This document shows positions 9,209 to 19,716 of a DNA stretch of 64,000 nt, piece after piece. Each line of letters begins with the position of its first letter. Position 1 is the first letter of the stretch. The DNA is from Propionibacterium sp. (GTDB lineage Bacteria; Actinomycetota; Actinomycetes; Propionibacteriales; Propionibacteriaceae): contig DUOB01000004.1 of NCBI GenBank assembly GCA_012839035.1, forward strand, positions 1 through 64,000, given 5' to 3'. Made by a program: the position numbers and the translations under genes. Under the pieces are notes generated by a model that made no database searches, was not told the origin of the DNA, and was given only the letters and a program-made list of their open reading frames with translations.

Positions 9209-9398
9209 ATCGCCAGAATCTCAAGCGCATCAACCGTCTGATCGATGACGCCCTCCGGGACCCCACCTCCGGGATTGGCAAGCCAGAACCGTTGCGCCAC
9301 ATGCTCTCGGGTGCTTGCGGCGAATCGGTGAGGAACACAGGCTCGTCTACCTCGTGGACGGTGACGACCTCGTCATCCTCCAGGCCCGCTTCCACTAC
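9208..9398 (+). pseudogene. Remnant of a YoeB/Txe-type toxin gene
   Basis: Reading one frame from 9211 gives RQNLKRINRLIDDALRDPTSGIGKPEPLRHMLSG, the middle of a YoeB mRNA interferase. The rest, RRIGEEHRLVYLVDGDDLVILQARFHY, continues in another frame from about 9318. The two parts are out of register by what looks like a 4-base loss where the conserved Trp-Ser should be. The N-terminus, the start codon and any YefM antitoxin are absent, and the usual stop after the final HY is gone. YoeB cleaves mRNA at the ribosome; this copy cannot encode that protein. Confidence 0.78.
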
Positions 9399-9472
9399 AG
9401 CTGTGTGCGGCCCATCACGGCCGGGGCACTGTTTTTTGTTGGTCCGGACCAGGTCCTGCTTCAGGTGGCTGG

Positions 9473-10249
9473 TCAGTCGAACTGCCAGGAACGCTTGGCG
9501 AGGCCGAACCAGAAGCCGTCGATCGCGGAGGTCGGCGTACCCCTCCCGGAATCCGCAGCACCCAACGCCACATAGAGGGGTGCCCAGTGCTCTGTCCGCG
9601 GGTGAGCGGCACGCGCCGCAGGTGCGGTCTCCTCGAAGTTCAGCAGCGCATCAACATCGCGCGCGGCAACAGTCTCGGCGGCCCACTGGTCGAACTCGAC
9701 CGACGGAGCAGGCGCGGGTGCGTCCGTGGGGTTGCCGGGATTGAACCAGCGCAGATTGTGAGTCGTGAATCCGGACCCGATGATGAGCGTCCCGCTGTCC
9801 CGCAACGGCTGCAACCGCTCGCCGAGCGCGAACAGCTCCGCCGGCGCGAGCGTGGGAAGGCTCAGCTGCAGCACCGGGATGTCGGCGTCCGGGTACATCT
9901 CCTTCAGGGGGACGTACGCGCCGTGGTCCAGTCCGCGTTCGTGATCCGCCACGACCTCATCGGCGCCCAGCAACGAAACGACGTCATCGGCCAGCTCCGC
10001 CGCAGGGGGTGCGGGGTAGGTGACCGTGTAATAACGCTCGGGAAACCCCCAGAAGTCATAGACCAGTGGCAGGGTCTCGCGATAAGCGGAGATCGACACG
10101 GGTCGGGCCTCCCAATGCGCGGAGACCATGAGGATGTTCTGCGGGCGAGGGAGTGCAGTCGCCCAATCGGCGAGCTCACGCGTCCACACCGGATCGTCGG
10201 CGAGGGGTGGCGCGCCGTGGCTGAGGAAGATGGTTGGTTGGCGGCTCAT
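9473..10249 (-). CDS. DODA/LigB-type extradiol ring-cleavage dioxygenase (YgiD-like)
   Basis: 258 residues from ATG 10249; AGGTG lies six bases upstream, which favours it over the GTG at 10258. The fold is that of class III extradiol dioxygenases: FLSHGAPP near the start and SAHWEARPVSIS contribute metal-binding His residues, followed by LVYDFWGFPERYYTVTYPAP, LDHGAYVPLKEMYPDADIPVLQLSL and GSGFTTHNLRW, a pattern shared with plant DOPA dioxygenase and E. coli YgiD. The natural substrate, probably a catechol-type compound, is not evident. The gene is transcribed away from yqgE and its promoter carries a perfect inverted repeat, so it is probably induced by substrate. Confidence 0.88.
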   Translation of the reverse strand: MSRQPTIFLSHGAPPLADDPVWTRELADWATALPRPQNILMVSAHWEARPVSISAYRETLPLVYDFWGFPERYYTVTYPAPPAAELADDVVSLLGADEVVADHERGLDHGAYVPLKEMYPDADIPVLQLSLPTLAPAELFALGERLQPLRDSGTLIIGSGFTTHNLRWFNPGNPTDAPAPAPSVEFDQWAAETVAARDVDALLNFEETAPAARAAHPRTEHWAPLYVALGAADSGRGTPTSAIDGFWFGLAKRSWQFD

Positions 10250-10259
10250 GTTCGTCACC

Positions 10260-10308
10260 TAACGTTGAACGTTAAACTACTATATTCGCGGGCCGTGGTG
10301 TGGGTCAA
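10260..10308 (-). promoter_or_regulatory. Promoter and operator of the dioxygenase gene
   Basis: On the minus strand TTGACC (10308-10303) is followed after 18 bases by TATAGT (10284-10279), close to the sigma-70-type consensus. Just downstream a perfect 7-1-7 inverted repeat TAACGTT-c-AACGTTA covers 10274-10260, overlapping the expected transcription start. Such AT-rich palindromes of 15 bases are typical of MarR-family operators; the regulator is not encoded next to it. Confidence 0.6.
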
Positions 10309-10414
10309 TAGCGGACGCGAGCACCCCCGGTAGGGTGCATCGTGTGATGGGCAAGGTGATGGGGGCAGCCGATGCGGGACGCGCGTCGGGGCCGAGCGGC
10401 AAGGGAACGCGGTC

Positions 10415-10969
10415 ATGAGTGTCGTCAAGCCCGGCGATCTCCTCATCTCCCATGTGGTGCTGCAGGACGGCGTCTTCGATTTTACGGTCGTGCTGATCCT
10501 CGACGCGGACAGCAGCGGCACCCTGGGCGTCGTGCTCAACAAGCTCTCCGACTTGGACCTGTCGTCCGTGCTTCCGGGCTGGGAGAGTGTGGTATCCGAG
10601 CCGCGGGCGTTGTTCGACGGCGGTCCGGTGTCGCGCAACGGAGCCATCTGCGTGGCCAGCGTCGGAAGCGATGAGGAGCCACCGGGCTGGCGCCGGCTGT
10701 TCGACTCGGTCGGACTGCTCCACCTTGACACTCCCATCGAGTTGGTCGAGGGAGCCTATGACGCGATGCGGATCTTCGCAGGATATTCGGGGTGGGCGCC
10801 CGGCCAGTTGGAATCCGAGCTGGCGAGGGACGCCTGGTTCGTCGCCCGGTCGCGGCACGACGACATCTTCGGCATCGACCAGCGTGACCTGTGGCAGCGG
10901 GTCCTGCGCCGGCAGGATCCCGACACGGCCATCTATTCGACGTGGACCGACAGCCCGGACGCCAACTGA
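10415..10969 (+). CDS. YqgE/AlgH family protein (UPF0301)
   Basis: 184 residues. The family pattern is clear: GDLLISHVVLQDGVFDFTVVLILDADSSGTLGVVLNK at the N-terminus, FDGGPVSRNGAI in the middle, and RIFAGYSGWAPGQLESELARDAWFV near the C-terminus. The biochemical role of the family is unsettled. It begins at ATG 10415, is divergent from the dioxygenase gene and lies just upstream of mtrA, as similar genes do in other actinobacteria. Confidence 0.9.
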   Translation: MSVVKPGDLLISHVVLQDGVFDFTVVLILDADSSGTLGVVLNKLSDLDLSSVLPGWESVVSEPRALFDGGPVSRNGAICVASVGSDEEPPGWRRLFDSVGLLHLDTPIELVEGAYDAMRIFAGYSGWAPGQLESELARDAWFVARSRHDDIFGIDQRDLWQRVLRRQDPDTAIYSTWTDSPDAN

Positions 10970-11083
10970 CGGCACCGCGGGGATTCGCCGTTGTGACGGG
11001 TCGGGACACACGGGCGTGTCAGGGGACCGGGGCTGCGGGTGCCGCCAGCGTAGGATGAGCGCAGCCACACGAGAGGGGAACCG

Positions 11084-11779
11084 GTGACGGACAAGCCGAA
11101 CGCCCGCATTCTGGTTGTTGACGACGACGCAGCGCTGGCCGAGATGTTGCAGATCGTGCTCCGCCAGGAGGGTTTCGAAACCGCCTGGTGTGCAGACGGT
11201 GATCGGGCGCTGCAGGCGTTCCGGGATACCCAGCCGGACCTGGTCCTGCTCGACCTCATGCTGCCGGGCAGGGACGGCGTGTCGATCTGTCGGGACATCC
11301 GAGCGGAGTCCGGGGTCCCGATCGTGATGCTGACAGCGCGTTCCGACACCGTCGATGTGGTCCAGGGCTTGGAGGCCGGGGCGGACGACTATGTGCCCAA
11401 ACCCTTCAAGGCCAAGGAACTCGTGGCCAGGATCCGGACCCGACTCCGGCGGCTCGCCGAGACCGGGGAGGGCGACCTCCTGAGGATCGGCGATCTGACG
11501 ATCTCCGTCGAAGGGCACACGGTCAAGCGCGGGGGACAGGCCATCCCGCTCACCCCGCTGGAATTCGACCTGCTGCTGGCACTGGCGCGCAAACCCAAAC
11601 AGGTGTTCAGCCGGGAGACGCTCCTCGAGGAAGTGTGGGGTTATCGACATGCCGCCGACACCCGGCTGGTCAACGTGCACGTGCAGCGGTTGAGGTCGAA
11701 GATCGAACTCGATCCGGAGCGTCCACGGATCGTGGTGACGGTGCGAGGGATCGGCTACAAGGCCGGCGAGCTTGGCTGA
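11084..11779 (+). CDS. mtrA: Two-component response regulator MtrA
   Basis: 231 residues, OmpR-type. The receiver domain has the acidic pair at 13-15 (VVDDDAAL), the phosphoacceptor D57 in LLDLMLPGRDG, and the conserved Lys in VPKPFKAKEL. The C-terminal winged helix ends EVWGYRHAADTRLVNVHVQRLRSKIE and VRGIGYK. With mtrB and lpqB it forms the operon that in actinobacteria controls cell-wall metabolism, division and osmotic response. GAGAGGGGAAC precedes the GTG start. Confidence 0.96.
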   Translation: MTDKPNARILVVDDDAALAEMLQIVLRQEGFETAWCADGDRALQAFRDTQPDLVLLDLMLPGRDGVSICRDIRAESGVPIVMLTARSDTVDVVQGLEAGADDYVPKPFKAKELVARIRTRLRRLAETGEGDLLRIGDLTISVEGHTVKRGGQAIPLTPLEFDLLLALARKPKQVFSRETLLEEVWGYRHAADTRLVNVHVQRLRSKIELDPERPRIVVTVRGIGYKAGELG

Positions 11780-13385
11780 GACCCCCAAGCAGCCGCGGAT
11801 CGGACGACTGCTTTCAGCGCCTGCCCGATGGTGGTGGGCTTCGTTGCCCTTCCGGGTCGTGGGCAGCACGCTCGTGGCGTCCGCGCTTGTCGTCACACTG
11901 GGTGGAGTTCTGTTGCTGGCACTCGCCACCGAGGGCGTCGTCAGCGCCAAGCGAACCGCCTCGATCGCGGAAGCCTCCGTCGCCATCGACACGGCGCAAC
12001 GACAGCTGCGCGCCGCGGACATCACCACCACCTCGGTGAACGACCTGCTGACCCAGCTCACCTTCGAGGTGGCCAACAGGGGTGCCGTGTCCGGGCAATA
12101 TCAGGTGATTGTGCAGGGCCCGGTGTCCGACATCCGCTCGGGCGGCGTACTGCCCGAATCCGTGCCCAGTGCACTGCGGGAACAAGTGGCCTCCAACAGC
12201 GAAACCGGACGACTCTGGGTGACACCGACGCAGGTCCTCTATTCGGGCGAGGCGAGTGAACCGGGCATTGCGATCGGCGCTTCCCTGGAGACGCCGACCC
12301 TCGCCCGCTACCCGATCTATCTCATCTTCCCGCTGACCCAGGAACAGCGGACGCTCGAGGTTCTCGAGCGGGCCGCCATTTCCACGGGGTTCCTGTTGAT
12401 CCTGCTCCTGGCGATCATTGCTGCCCTGGTGTCCCGACAGGTCGTCGCCCCCATCCGGGAGGCGCGCCTCCAGGCCGAGCGGATCACCTCCGGACATCTG
12501 GACGACCGGATGACCGTGCGTGGCACGGATGACCTCGCGTCGCTGGCGACCACGATGAACAACATGGCTGCGGAATTGCAGAAGCAGATCTCGCAATTGG
12601 AGGAGCTCTCCCGGGTCCAGCATCGATTCGTCTCCGACGTCTCGCACGAGTTGCGTACGCCCCTGACGACCGTCCGCATGGCGGCCGAGATGCTGCACGA
12701 TGCCCGCACGGAGTTCGAGCCGATGGAGCAGCGGGCCGTGGAATTGCTGCAGCACGAGCTGGACCGGTTCGAATCGCTCCTCGGTGACCTGCTGGAGATC
12801 TCGCGCTTCGACGCCGGCGCCGCCGAACTGAGTCGGGAGGTCGCCGACCTCGAGGAGATCGTGGTCAGCGAGATCGACGCGCAGCAGGCGTTCGCCGAAC
12901 GCAGTGGTTCGGCCCTGCGCCTCACCACGACGGGGCCGACCACGGCGGAAGTCGACGTGCGCCGGGTGCGGCGGATCCTGCGCAACCTCATCACCAATGC
13001 CATTGAGCACGGGGAGGGCCACCCGATCGATGTCCTCATCGCCGGTGACGACAAGGCCGTCGCGATCGCGGTCCGTGACCATGGTGTCGGATTCGAGGCC
13101 AACCACGTCAAACAGGTCTTCCATCGGTTCTGGCGGGCGGATCCGGCTCGCAACCGCACGGTGGGGGGCACCGGTCTCGGCCTGTCGATCGCGATGGAGG
13201 ACGCCAGACTGCACGGTGGCTGGCTGAACGCCTGGGGCCGTCCCCACCAGGGCGCCCAGTTCCGTCTCACGTTGCCGCGCGCCGCCACCACGGTCCTGGA
13301 GATCTCGCCGCTGCCCGTGATTCCGCGGGACCTGCAGGCACCCCAGCGGCCGGCACTGACCACCGGCCGCGAGGGGAGCGCGTGA
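11772..13385 (+). CDS. mtrB: Sensor histidine kinase MtrB
   Basis: 537 residues if it starts at the TTG at 11772, overlapping mtrA by eight bases; another start close by is possible. Two membrane helices (about 33-57 and 196-220) flank an extracytoplasmic sensor region of about 140 residues. They are followed by a HAMP domain (ISGHLDDRMTVRG region), the dimerisation domain with phospho-accepting His292 in DVSHELRTPLTTVRMA, and an ATPase domain with N box NLITNAIEHG, G1 VRDHGVGF and G2 GGTGLGLSIA. It is the cognate kinase for MtrA. Confidence 0.94.
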   Translation: MAETPKQPRIGRLLSAPARWWWASLPFRVVGSTLVASALVVTLGGVLLLALATEGVVSAKRTASIAEASVAIDTAQRQLRAADITTTSVNDLLTQLTFEVANRGAVSGQYQVIVQGPVSDIRSGGVLPESVPSALREQVASNSETGRLWVTPTQVLYSGEASEPGIAIGASLETPTLARYPIYLIFPLTQEQRTLEVLERAAISTGFLLILLLAIIAALVSRQVVAPIREARLQAERITSGHLDDRMTVRGTDDLASLATTMNNMAAELQKQISQLEELSRVQHRFVSDVSHELRTPLTTVRMAAEMLHDARTEFEPMEQRAVELLQHELDRFESLLGDLLEISRFDAGAAELSREVADLEEIVVSEIDAQQAFAERSGSALRLTTTGPTTAEVDVRRVRRILRNLITNAIEHGEGHPIDVLIAGDDKAVAIAVRDHGVGFEANHVKQVFHRFWRADPARNRTVGGTGLGLSIAMEDARLHGGWLNAWGRPHQGAQFRLTLPRAATTVLEISPLPVIPRDLQAPQRPALTTGREGSA

Positions 13386-15139
13386 TGTGTGGCGGACGAC
13401 GAATCGTGGTGTGGCTGGGTCTGTTGACCCTGCTGATCGCCGGCTGCGCCCGGATCCCGACCGTGGGGCCGGTCACACCGGCGGATGGGCCCAGCCGGTT
13501 GCCCGATGTGTCGGTGGAAGTTGCCGCCGAGCCACCGACGGCAGGTGCCTCCCCCCGGATGGTCGTGGAGGGCTTTCTCCAGGCGATGGCGAACTATCAG
13601 CAGGGCTATGGGATCGCCCGGCTCTACGTGTCCGAAGGGGCCCGCGATGCCTGGCGGCCGGAGAGCGGGATCACGATCTATGAGGACGGGTACGGCGTGA
13701 CGTCGACGCCGGAGAACGCCAGCCTCGAGGCCCCACTGCGCGGTTTCGTGGGGCCGGACGGCGCTTTTCGCGCAAGTGCGGACACTCTGACCCATGACTT
13801 CGGCATGGCGCGGGACAGCGACGGTGAATGGCGCATCACGAATCCGCCGAACGGGCTGTTGATCTCGCGGTATCTGTTCGAGAAGTTCTATCGGCCGGCC
13901 AACATCTACTTCTTTGATCCGAGCTGGACGACCGTCGTGCCCGATCCGATCTTCGTCCCCGTCGGCAATTGGACGCCGACCGCTCTGTTGCAGGCGCTCC
14001 TGCGCGGGCCGGGGGACTGGCTCAACCCGGTGGTCGTGACGGCGATCCCGAGCCAGACGAAGTTGAACGTCCAGGCCGCGTTCGTCGATCCCGAGGGCGT
14101 GGTTGAAGTCTCCCTGAGTGAGTCAGTGGCAGCGCTGGCCGACGAGCAGCGCTCGCGCATGGCGGGACAGATCACGTGGACGCTGAGTCAGCTGGACGAT
14201 GTCTCGGGGGTCCGGTTTCTCATGAACGGCGCGCCCTATGCGGTTCCAGAGGCTGATGAGGGGGTGGTCCGCATCCAGGCCTTCTCGTGGCTCGACCCGA
14301 CCCCCGATCGGCGAACGGTCGAGGTGTTCGGCGCAACCGATGACGGGTTCGTCAGCGTGCTCGATTCCCCCAGGGGGGCAGAGCTCAGGACCCTGTCCGG
14401 AGCGCTCGGGACGGTTGCCGGAGTCACCGCCATGGATGTGTCCCCGACGGGTGACCGCATCGCCTGGACAGGGCCGGGAGAGGACGCGCTCCGAGCCGGG
14501 CTGATCAACGAGGACCTGCCACCGGTGGTGCTCGAGGCGCAACACCTCCTGCGGCCACAGTTCGTGCTCGGCCGGGAACTGGAGCTGTGGGCGATCGCGG
14601 ACGAGGAGGACGGGGGACAGTTGGCGCACCGCATCATCGGCGACCGCGTCGAGCCCGTTCGCCTGGAGGCGTTCGCCGGGAGCCGGGTGGAGGCGTACCG
14701 GATCTCCCCCGACGGCACCCGCATCGCCGCCGTGCGGCGCACGGACGAGGGCCGCCTCGAGTTGGGTGTCGCCCGCATCAACCGGAGCAATCCCGCGATC
14801 GTCATCGATGGTTGGCGCGAGGTGTCCATGGAAGCACCCGGTCGTTCCCGGCCGGATCAGATCGTTGATGTCGGCTGGCTCACGCCGACGCACCTGATCG
14901 TCCTGGCCAGTGGGGAGGGCCGGCAGACATTGCGGCCCTACCGGATCGACATCCAAGCGGCCTTCGTCAGCGAGATCGGACAACCGGACAATTGGCAGTC
15001 GTTCGCCGTCGCCACGTCCCCGCGCGCGGAGAACGGGCGCGCCGTGGTCGTCGGTGCCGCCGGCTCTTGGCGATTCGAGGACGACTATCGGTGGCCGTTG
15101 CTGACGAGAGGACTGGTCGCGGTGGCGTACGCGGGCTGA
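13385..15139 (+). CDS. lpqB: Lipoprotein LpqB
   Basis: 584 residues from ATG 13385, which overlaps the mtrB stop by one base (TGATG); GTG at 13382 is an alternative. A lipobox LLIAGC near residue 21 predicts a lipid-anchored extracytoplasmic protein. It contains a GerMN-type domain (about 200-310, with TALLQALLRGPGDWLNP and VVEVSLS) followed by a beta-propeller-like part with MDVSPTGDRIAW and YRISPDGTRIAAVRR. In mycobacteria LpqB interacts with MtrB and modulates MtrA phosphorylation; the operon layout is the same here. Confidence 0.93.
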   Translation: MCGGRRIVVWLGLLTLLIAGCARIPTVGPVTPADGPSRLPDVSVEVAAEPPTAGASPRMVVEGFLQAMANYQQGYGIARLYVSEGARDAWRPESGITIYEDGYGVTSTPENASLEAPLRGFVGPDGAFRASADTLTHDFGMARDSDGEWRITNPPNGLLISRYLFEKFYRPANIYFFDPSWTTVVPDPIFVPVGNWTPTALLQALLRGPGDWLNPVVVTAIPSQTKLNVQAAFVDPEGVVEVSLSESVAALADEQRSRMAGQITWTLSQLDDVSGVRFLMNGAPYAVPEADEGVVRIQAFSWLDPTPDRRTVEVFGATDDGFVSVLDSPRGAELRTLSGALGTVAGVTAMDVSPTGDRIAWTGPGEDALRAGLINEDLPPVVLEAQHLLRPQFVLGRELELWAIADEEDGGQLAHRIIGDRVEPVRLEAFAGSRVEAYRISPDGTRIAAVRRTDEGRLELGVARINRSNPAIVIDGWREVSMEAPGRSRPDQIVDVGWLTPTHLIVLASGEGRQTLRPYRIDIQAAFVSEIGQPDNWQSFAVATSPRAENGRAVVVGAAGSWRFEDDYRWPLLTRGLVAVAYAG

Positions 15140-15192
15140 GCCTTCCGGCGCCGCGGTGAACCGATCGGAGCAAAACCTCGCATGGTGGGGAC

Positions 15193-15915
15193 ATGACAGT
15201 TGTCGATGCCGCCACCGATCTGTTCCTGGGGTCCCGTTGCCCGGGCTGCGAGCGTCCCGGGCGTTCGCTGTGCCACGTGTGCCGGACCGAGGTCATGGCC
15301 GGACACGTGCGTTTCGTGGGCCGGGACCCCTCTCCGCCCCACATGCCGCTGACGGTCGCCGGAGGTGACTACGTCGGCGTGCTCCCACGTCTCATCTCCG
15401 GGTTCAAGGACGAATCGCTGACCGGTCTCACCGGGCTGCTGGCCGACCGGTTGCTCCGCGCGCTCGCCTGCCTGCTCGCGGCCCTCGGCCGCCCCGGAGA
15501 GCGTTTCCATCTGGTGCCGATCCCCTCGACGGCTGCTGCCGTCCGGAAGCGGGGCATGGACCACACCCATGTGTTGGCTCGTGCTGTCGCGCAGCGGACC
15601 CGTCGCGACGGGGGCCTCGTCCTGCCGGTGCGCCGGGTGCTGCGTACGCGGGGTGGGGTGGCCGATCAAGTCGGGCTGGATGCGGTTGCCCGCTGGGCGA
15701 ACAAGTTCGATCACGTGGAGGTACGCCGCAGCGGCCCGGCCCGATCGGTCCCGATCCTGCTCGACGACGTGACGACCACGGGGGCATCGCTCGCGGCAGC
15801 GGCCAGAGCGCTGGAGGGCGCGGACACCCCGGTGCTGGGTGCCGTCGTTGTGGCGGCGACGGTCCGGCGCCATCTGCCTGCGTCGTCACCCGCGGCGGGG
15901 GCGGGACCCCGCTAG
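15193..15915 (+). CDS. ComF family phosphoribosyltransferase-like protein
   Basis: 240 residues. The N-terminal zinc finger is CPGCERPGRSLCHVC, and the PRTase-type motif ILLDDVTTTGASLAAA near residue 195 is the PRPP-binding loop. The segment IPSTAAAVRKRGMDHTHVLARA is also typical of ComF. The family takes part in DNA uptake in competent bacteria, but in actinobacteria its role is unproven. It follows lpqB as in mycobacteria and converges with glnB. Confidence 0.9.
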   Translation: MTVVDAATDLFLGSRCPGCERPGRSLCHVCRTEVMAGHVRFVGRDPSPPHMPLTVAGGDYVGVLPRLISGFKDESLTGLTGLLADRLLRALACLLAALGRPGERFHLVPIPSTAAAVRKRGMDHTHVLARAVAQRTRRDGGLVLPVRRVLRTRGGVADQVGLDAVARWANKFDHVEVRRSGPARSVPILLDDVTTTGASLAAAARALEGADTPVLGAVVVAATVRRHLPASSPAAGAGPR

Positions 15916-15938
15916 GTGGGCGGCGTGGTGACGGCGAA

Positions 15939-15971
15939 CTGCCGGTGCACGGGGGGCCCGCGCACCGGCAG
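15939..15971. terminator. Hairpin between convergent comF-like gene and glnB
   Basis: Perfect 10-bp stem CTGCCGGTGC (15939-15948) with GCACCGGCAG (15962-15971), 13-base loop. It lies in the 62-base gap between two converging genes. There is no T-run on either side, so it could serve both directions only as a weak or Rho-assisted terminator. Confidence 0.5.
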
Positions 15972-15977
15972 CGATAT

Positions 15978-17738
<1,761 letters not shown>

Positions 17739-17751
17739 TCACCGCACGCCT

Positions 17752-17820
17752 GTTTCGCCGCAGTTGTGGTGCTGTTACGGGTCCGTGGCTGAATTCACCT
17801 GCATGTTTCGGCCACGTTTC
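17752..17820 (-). promoter_or_regulatory. Putative GlnR-type operator upstream of amt-glnB
   Basis: On the minus strand GTAAC (17778-17774), ACAAC (17767-17763) and GAAAC (17756-17752) are each separated by exactly six bases. Further upstream GAAAC (17820-17816) and GAAAC (17809-17805) are again six bases apart. The actinobacterial GlnR box is built of GTnAC and GAAAC half-sites with six-base spacers, and amt is a classical GlnR target. Regulator identity is inference. Confidence 0.55.
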
Positions 17821-17856
17821 AGGGCGGTGGGGTGTCCGCGGTTTCCGGTCCGCCGT

Positions 17857-19446
17857 TCAGGGACTGAAACGACCGTCAACGCGGTGCCAGAGCCCCGGGT
17901 CATCGCGCAGTTCCCTCGGCAACAGCTCGGGCGGCGCGTCCTGATAGGCGACCGGTCGCAGAAATCGTTCGATGGCCCGGGTGCCGACGGAGGTGGTGGC
18001 CGGAGCAGTCGTGGCAGGGAAAGGCCCGCCGTGGATCACCGCGTCGTTCACCTCCACACCGGTCGGCCAGCCGTTGAACACAATCCGCCCGGCCAACAGC
18101 TCAAGGTCCGCCAGGAGATCGGCGGCCCCTGCATGATCGATGGCCTCGGCATGGATCGTGGCGGTGAGCTGGCCCTCCAACAGGGGGAGGACGTCCTCGC
18201 GCAGGCACGGGACCATGTCCCCGGGGACCCGGACGATCAGCGCGGCCGCACCGAACACCTCCACTGCCAGATCCTCGTGGTGGCGGATGAAGGTGGCCAG
18301 GTCGGTCTCGAACAGCGCCGGTCTGCAGCCGGCGGCGAGGCGGTCGTCGGGGGCGGCGCGAGCCACAAGGCGTACGCCGGGGACCGTAGCGAACTGCTCC
18401 ACCCCCGCAGCGAACGATTCCGCGGTCCGCCGGGTCAGCATGCACCCCGACTCCGCGGCGGAAACGGCTTCGGCTGCGCTCTCGACCAGCGCAGTCGCAG
18501 CCGGGTCATCGGGCACGAACACCAGCCCCGGACTCGTGCACAGCTGACCGAAACCCGTGAGCACCGAGCGGATGAGGCCTGCCCCGATCTCGGCAGCCCG
18601 GGCGGCCAGGGCACCGGACAGGACGAAGACCGGATTGATGCTGGACATCTCGGCGTACACGGGGATGGGGAGGGCCCGCTGCTGTGCCGCGACGGTGAGC
18701 GCCAATCCCGCCCGCCGTGAGCCGGTGAACGCCACGGCCCGGACGGCCGGATGGGTGACCAGAGCAGTCGCGGTGTCGGGGGAGGGGCCGGCGATCAGGG
18801 AGAACGTGCCTGGTGGCAGCCCGTGCTCGGCCACCGCTTCGGTGATGATCCGGCCGACGATCTCCGATGTGCCGGGGTGTGCCTCATGGGCCTTCACCAC
18901 GACGGGGCAGCCCGCCGCCAGAGCGGATGCCGTATCCCCACCCGCCACGGAGAAGGCCAGCGGAAAATTGCTGGCTCCGAACACGGCGACCGGTCCGATC
19001 GGGATGAACCGATGACGCAGGTCCGGTTTGGGCAGGGGCGTTCGTCCGGGGTCGCCGTGATCGATGCGTACCCCCAGATAGCTTCCCTCGGTCACCACAT
19101 CGGCGAAGGTCCGCAGCTGGTTGCTCGTGCGGGCACGTTCCCCGGCGATGCGCGCTGGTCCGATCCCCGTCTCCGCCCGCACCCGGCCGGCCAGGTCCGG
19201 GTCGGCGTCCAACCGGTCGGCGATCGAGCGCAGGAGTGCCGCACGCGTCTCGCGGGACGCGCTGCGGAACTCGGCAAGGGCTGCGTGCGCACCGGTGACG
19301 GCAGTCACGATCTGCGTGGGCGAGGCCGCGGCATAGGGCGGATCCAGGATCGCGCCCGTTGCGGGGTCCACTGCGTGGAAGATTTCCCCGGCGCCCGCCT
19401 CGGCTCGACCAGCCAGGAACATCGATCCGGTCAATGCGTCGGTCAC
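17857..19446 (-). CDS. NAD(P)-dependent aldehyde dehydrogenase, 2-oxoglutarate semialdehyde dehydrogenase-like
   Basis: 529 residues from a GTG start. The ALDH core is complete: IPIGPVAVFGASNFPLAFSVAGGDTASALAAGCPVVVKAHEAHPGTS (cofactor-binding region, Lys present), AFTGSRRAGLAL, general-base Glu in YAEMSSINPVFVL, and nucleophile Cys in GFGQLCTSPGLVF. The SNFPLAFSVAGGDT pattern and length fit the clade of alpha-ketoglutaric semialdehyde dehydrogenases of sugar-acid and hydroxyproline breakdown. No pathway genes adjoin it, so the substrate is uncertain. Confidence 0.88.
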   Translation of the reverse strand: MTDALTGSMFLAGRAEAGAGEIFHAVDPATGAILDPPYAAASPTQIVTAVTGAHAALAEFRSASRETRAALLRSIADRLDADPDLAGRVRAETGIGPARIAGERARTSNQLRTFADVVTEGSYLGVRIDHGDPGRTPLPKPDLRHRFIPIGPVAVFGASNFPLAFSVAGGDTASALAAGCPVVVKAHEAHPGTSEIVGRIITEAVAEHGLPPGTFSLIAGPSPDTATALVTHPAVRAVAFTGSRRAGLALTVAAQQRALPIPVYAEMSSINPVFVLSGALAARAAEIGAGLIRSVLTGFGQLCTSPGLVFVPDDPAATALVESAAEAVSAAESGCMLTRRTAESFAAGVEQFATVPGVRLVARAAPDDRLAAGCRPALFETDLATFIRHHEDLAVEVFGAAALIVRVPGDMVPCLREDVLPLLEGQLTATIHAEAIDHAGAADLLADLELLAGRIVFNGWPTGVEVNDAVIHGGPFPATTAPATTSVGTRAIERFLRPVAYQDAPPELLPRELRDDPGLWHRVDGRFSP

Positions 19447-19716
19447 GGAGCCTCCCTCGGCGTGCGGTGGGTCCAGCTTAGGAGGCGGACAGCGGGTTCC
19501 TATCGTCCGGGCAGCGGATTGTCACTGCACAAGGCACTTTGCAAGACATCGGGATGGATGGCTGGTAAACGGTCGGCGACCCGACTAACGTGAAGCCATG
19601 GCACCACGGACGCCATCTCTCCCGCATCGCGGGACGGGTGGGTCGAGGTGCCTTTTGTGTCCCTTCACCTTCAAAGCCGAGGGTGGGACGGGCAGCCAAT
19701 ACCCAAGGAGGTAGTG

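Noticed and set aside
8278..9400. Integrated mobile element at the tmRNA 3' end
   Set aside because: Only a short tandem repeat and two broken chromosomal-type genes are seen; there is no integrase, transposase or second copy of the tmRNA end.
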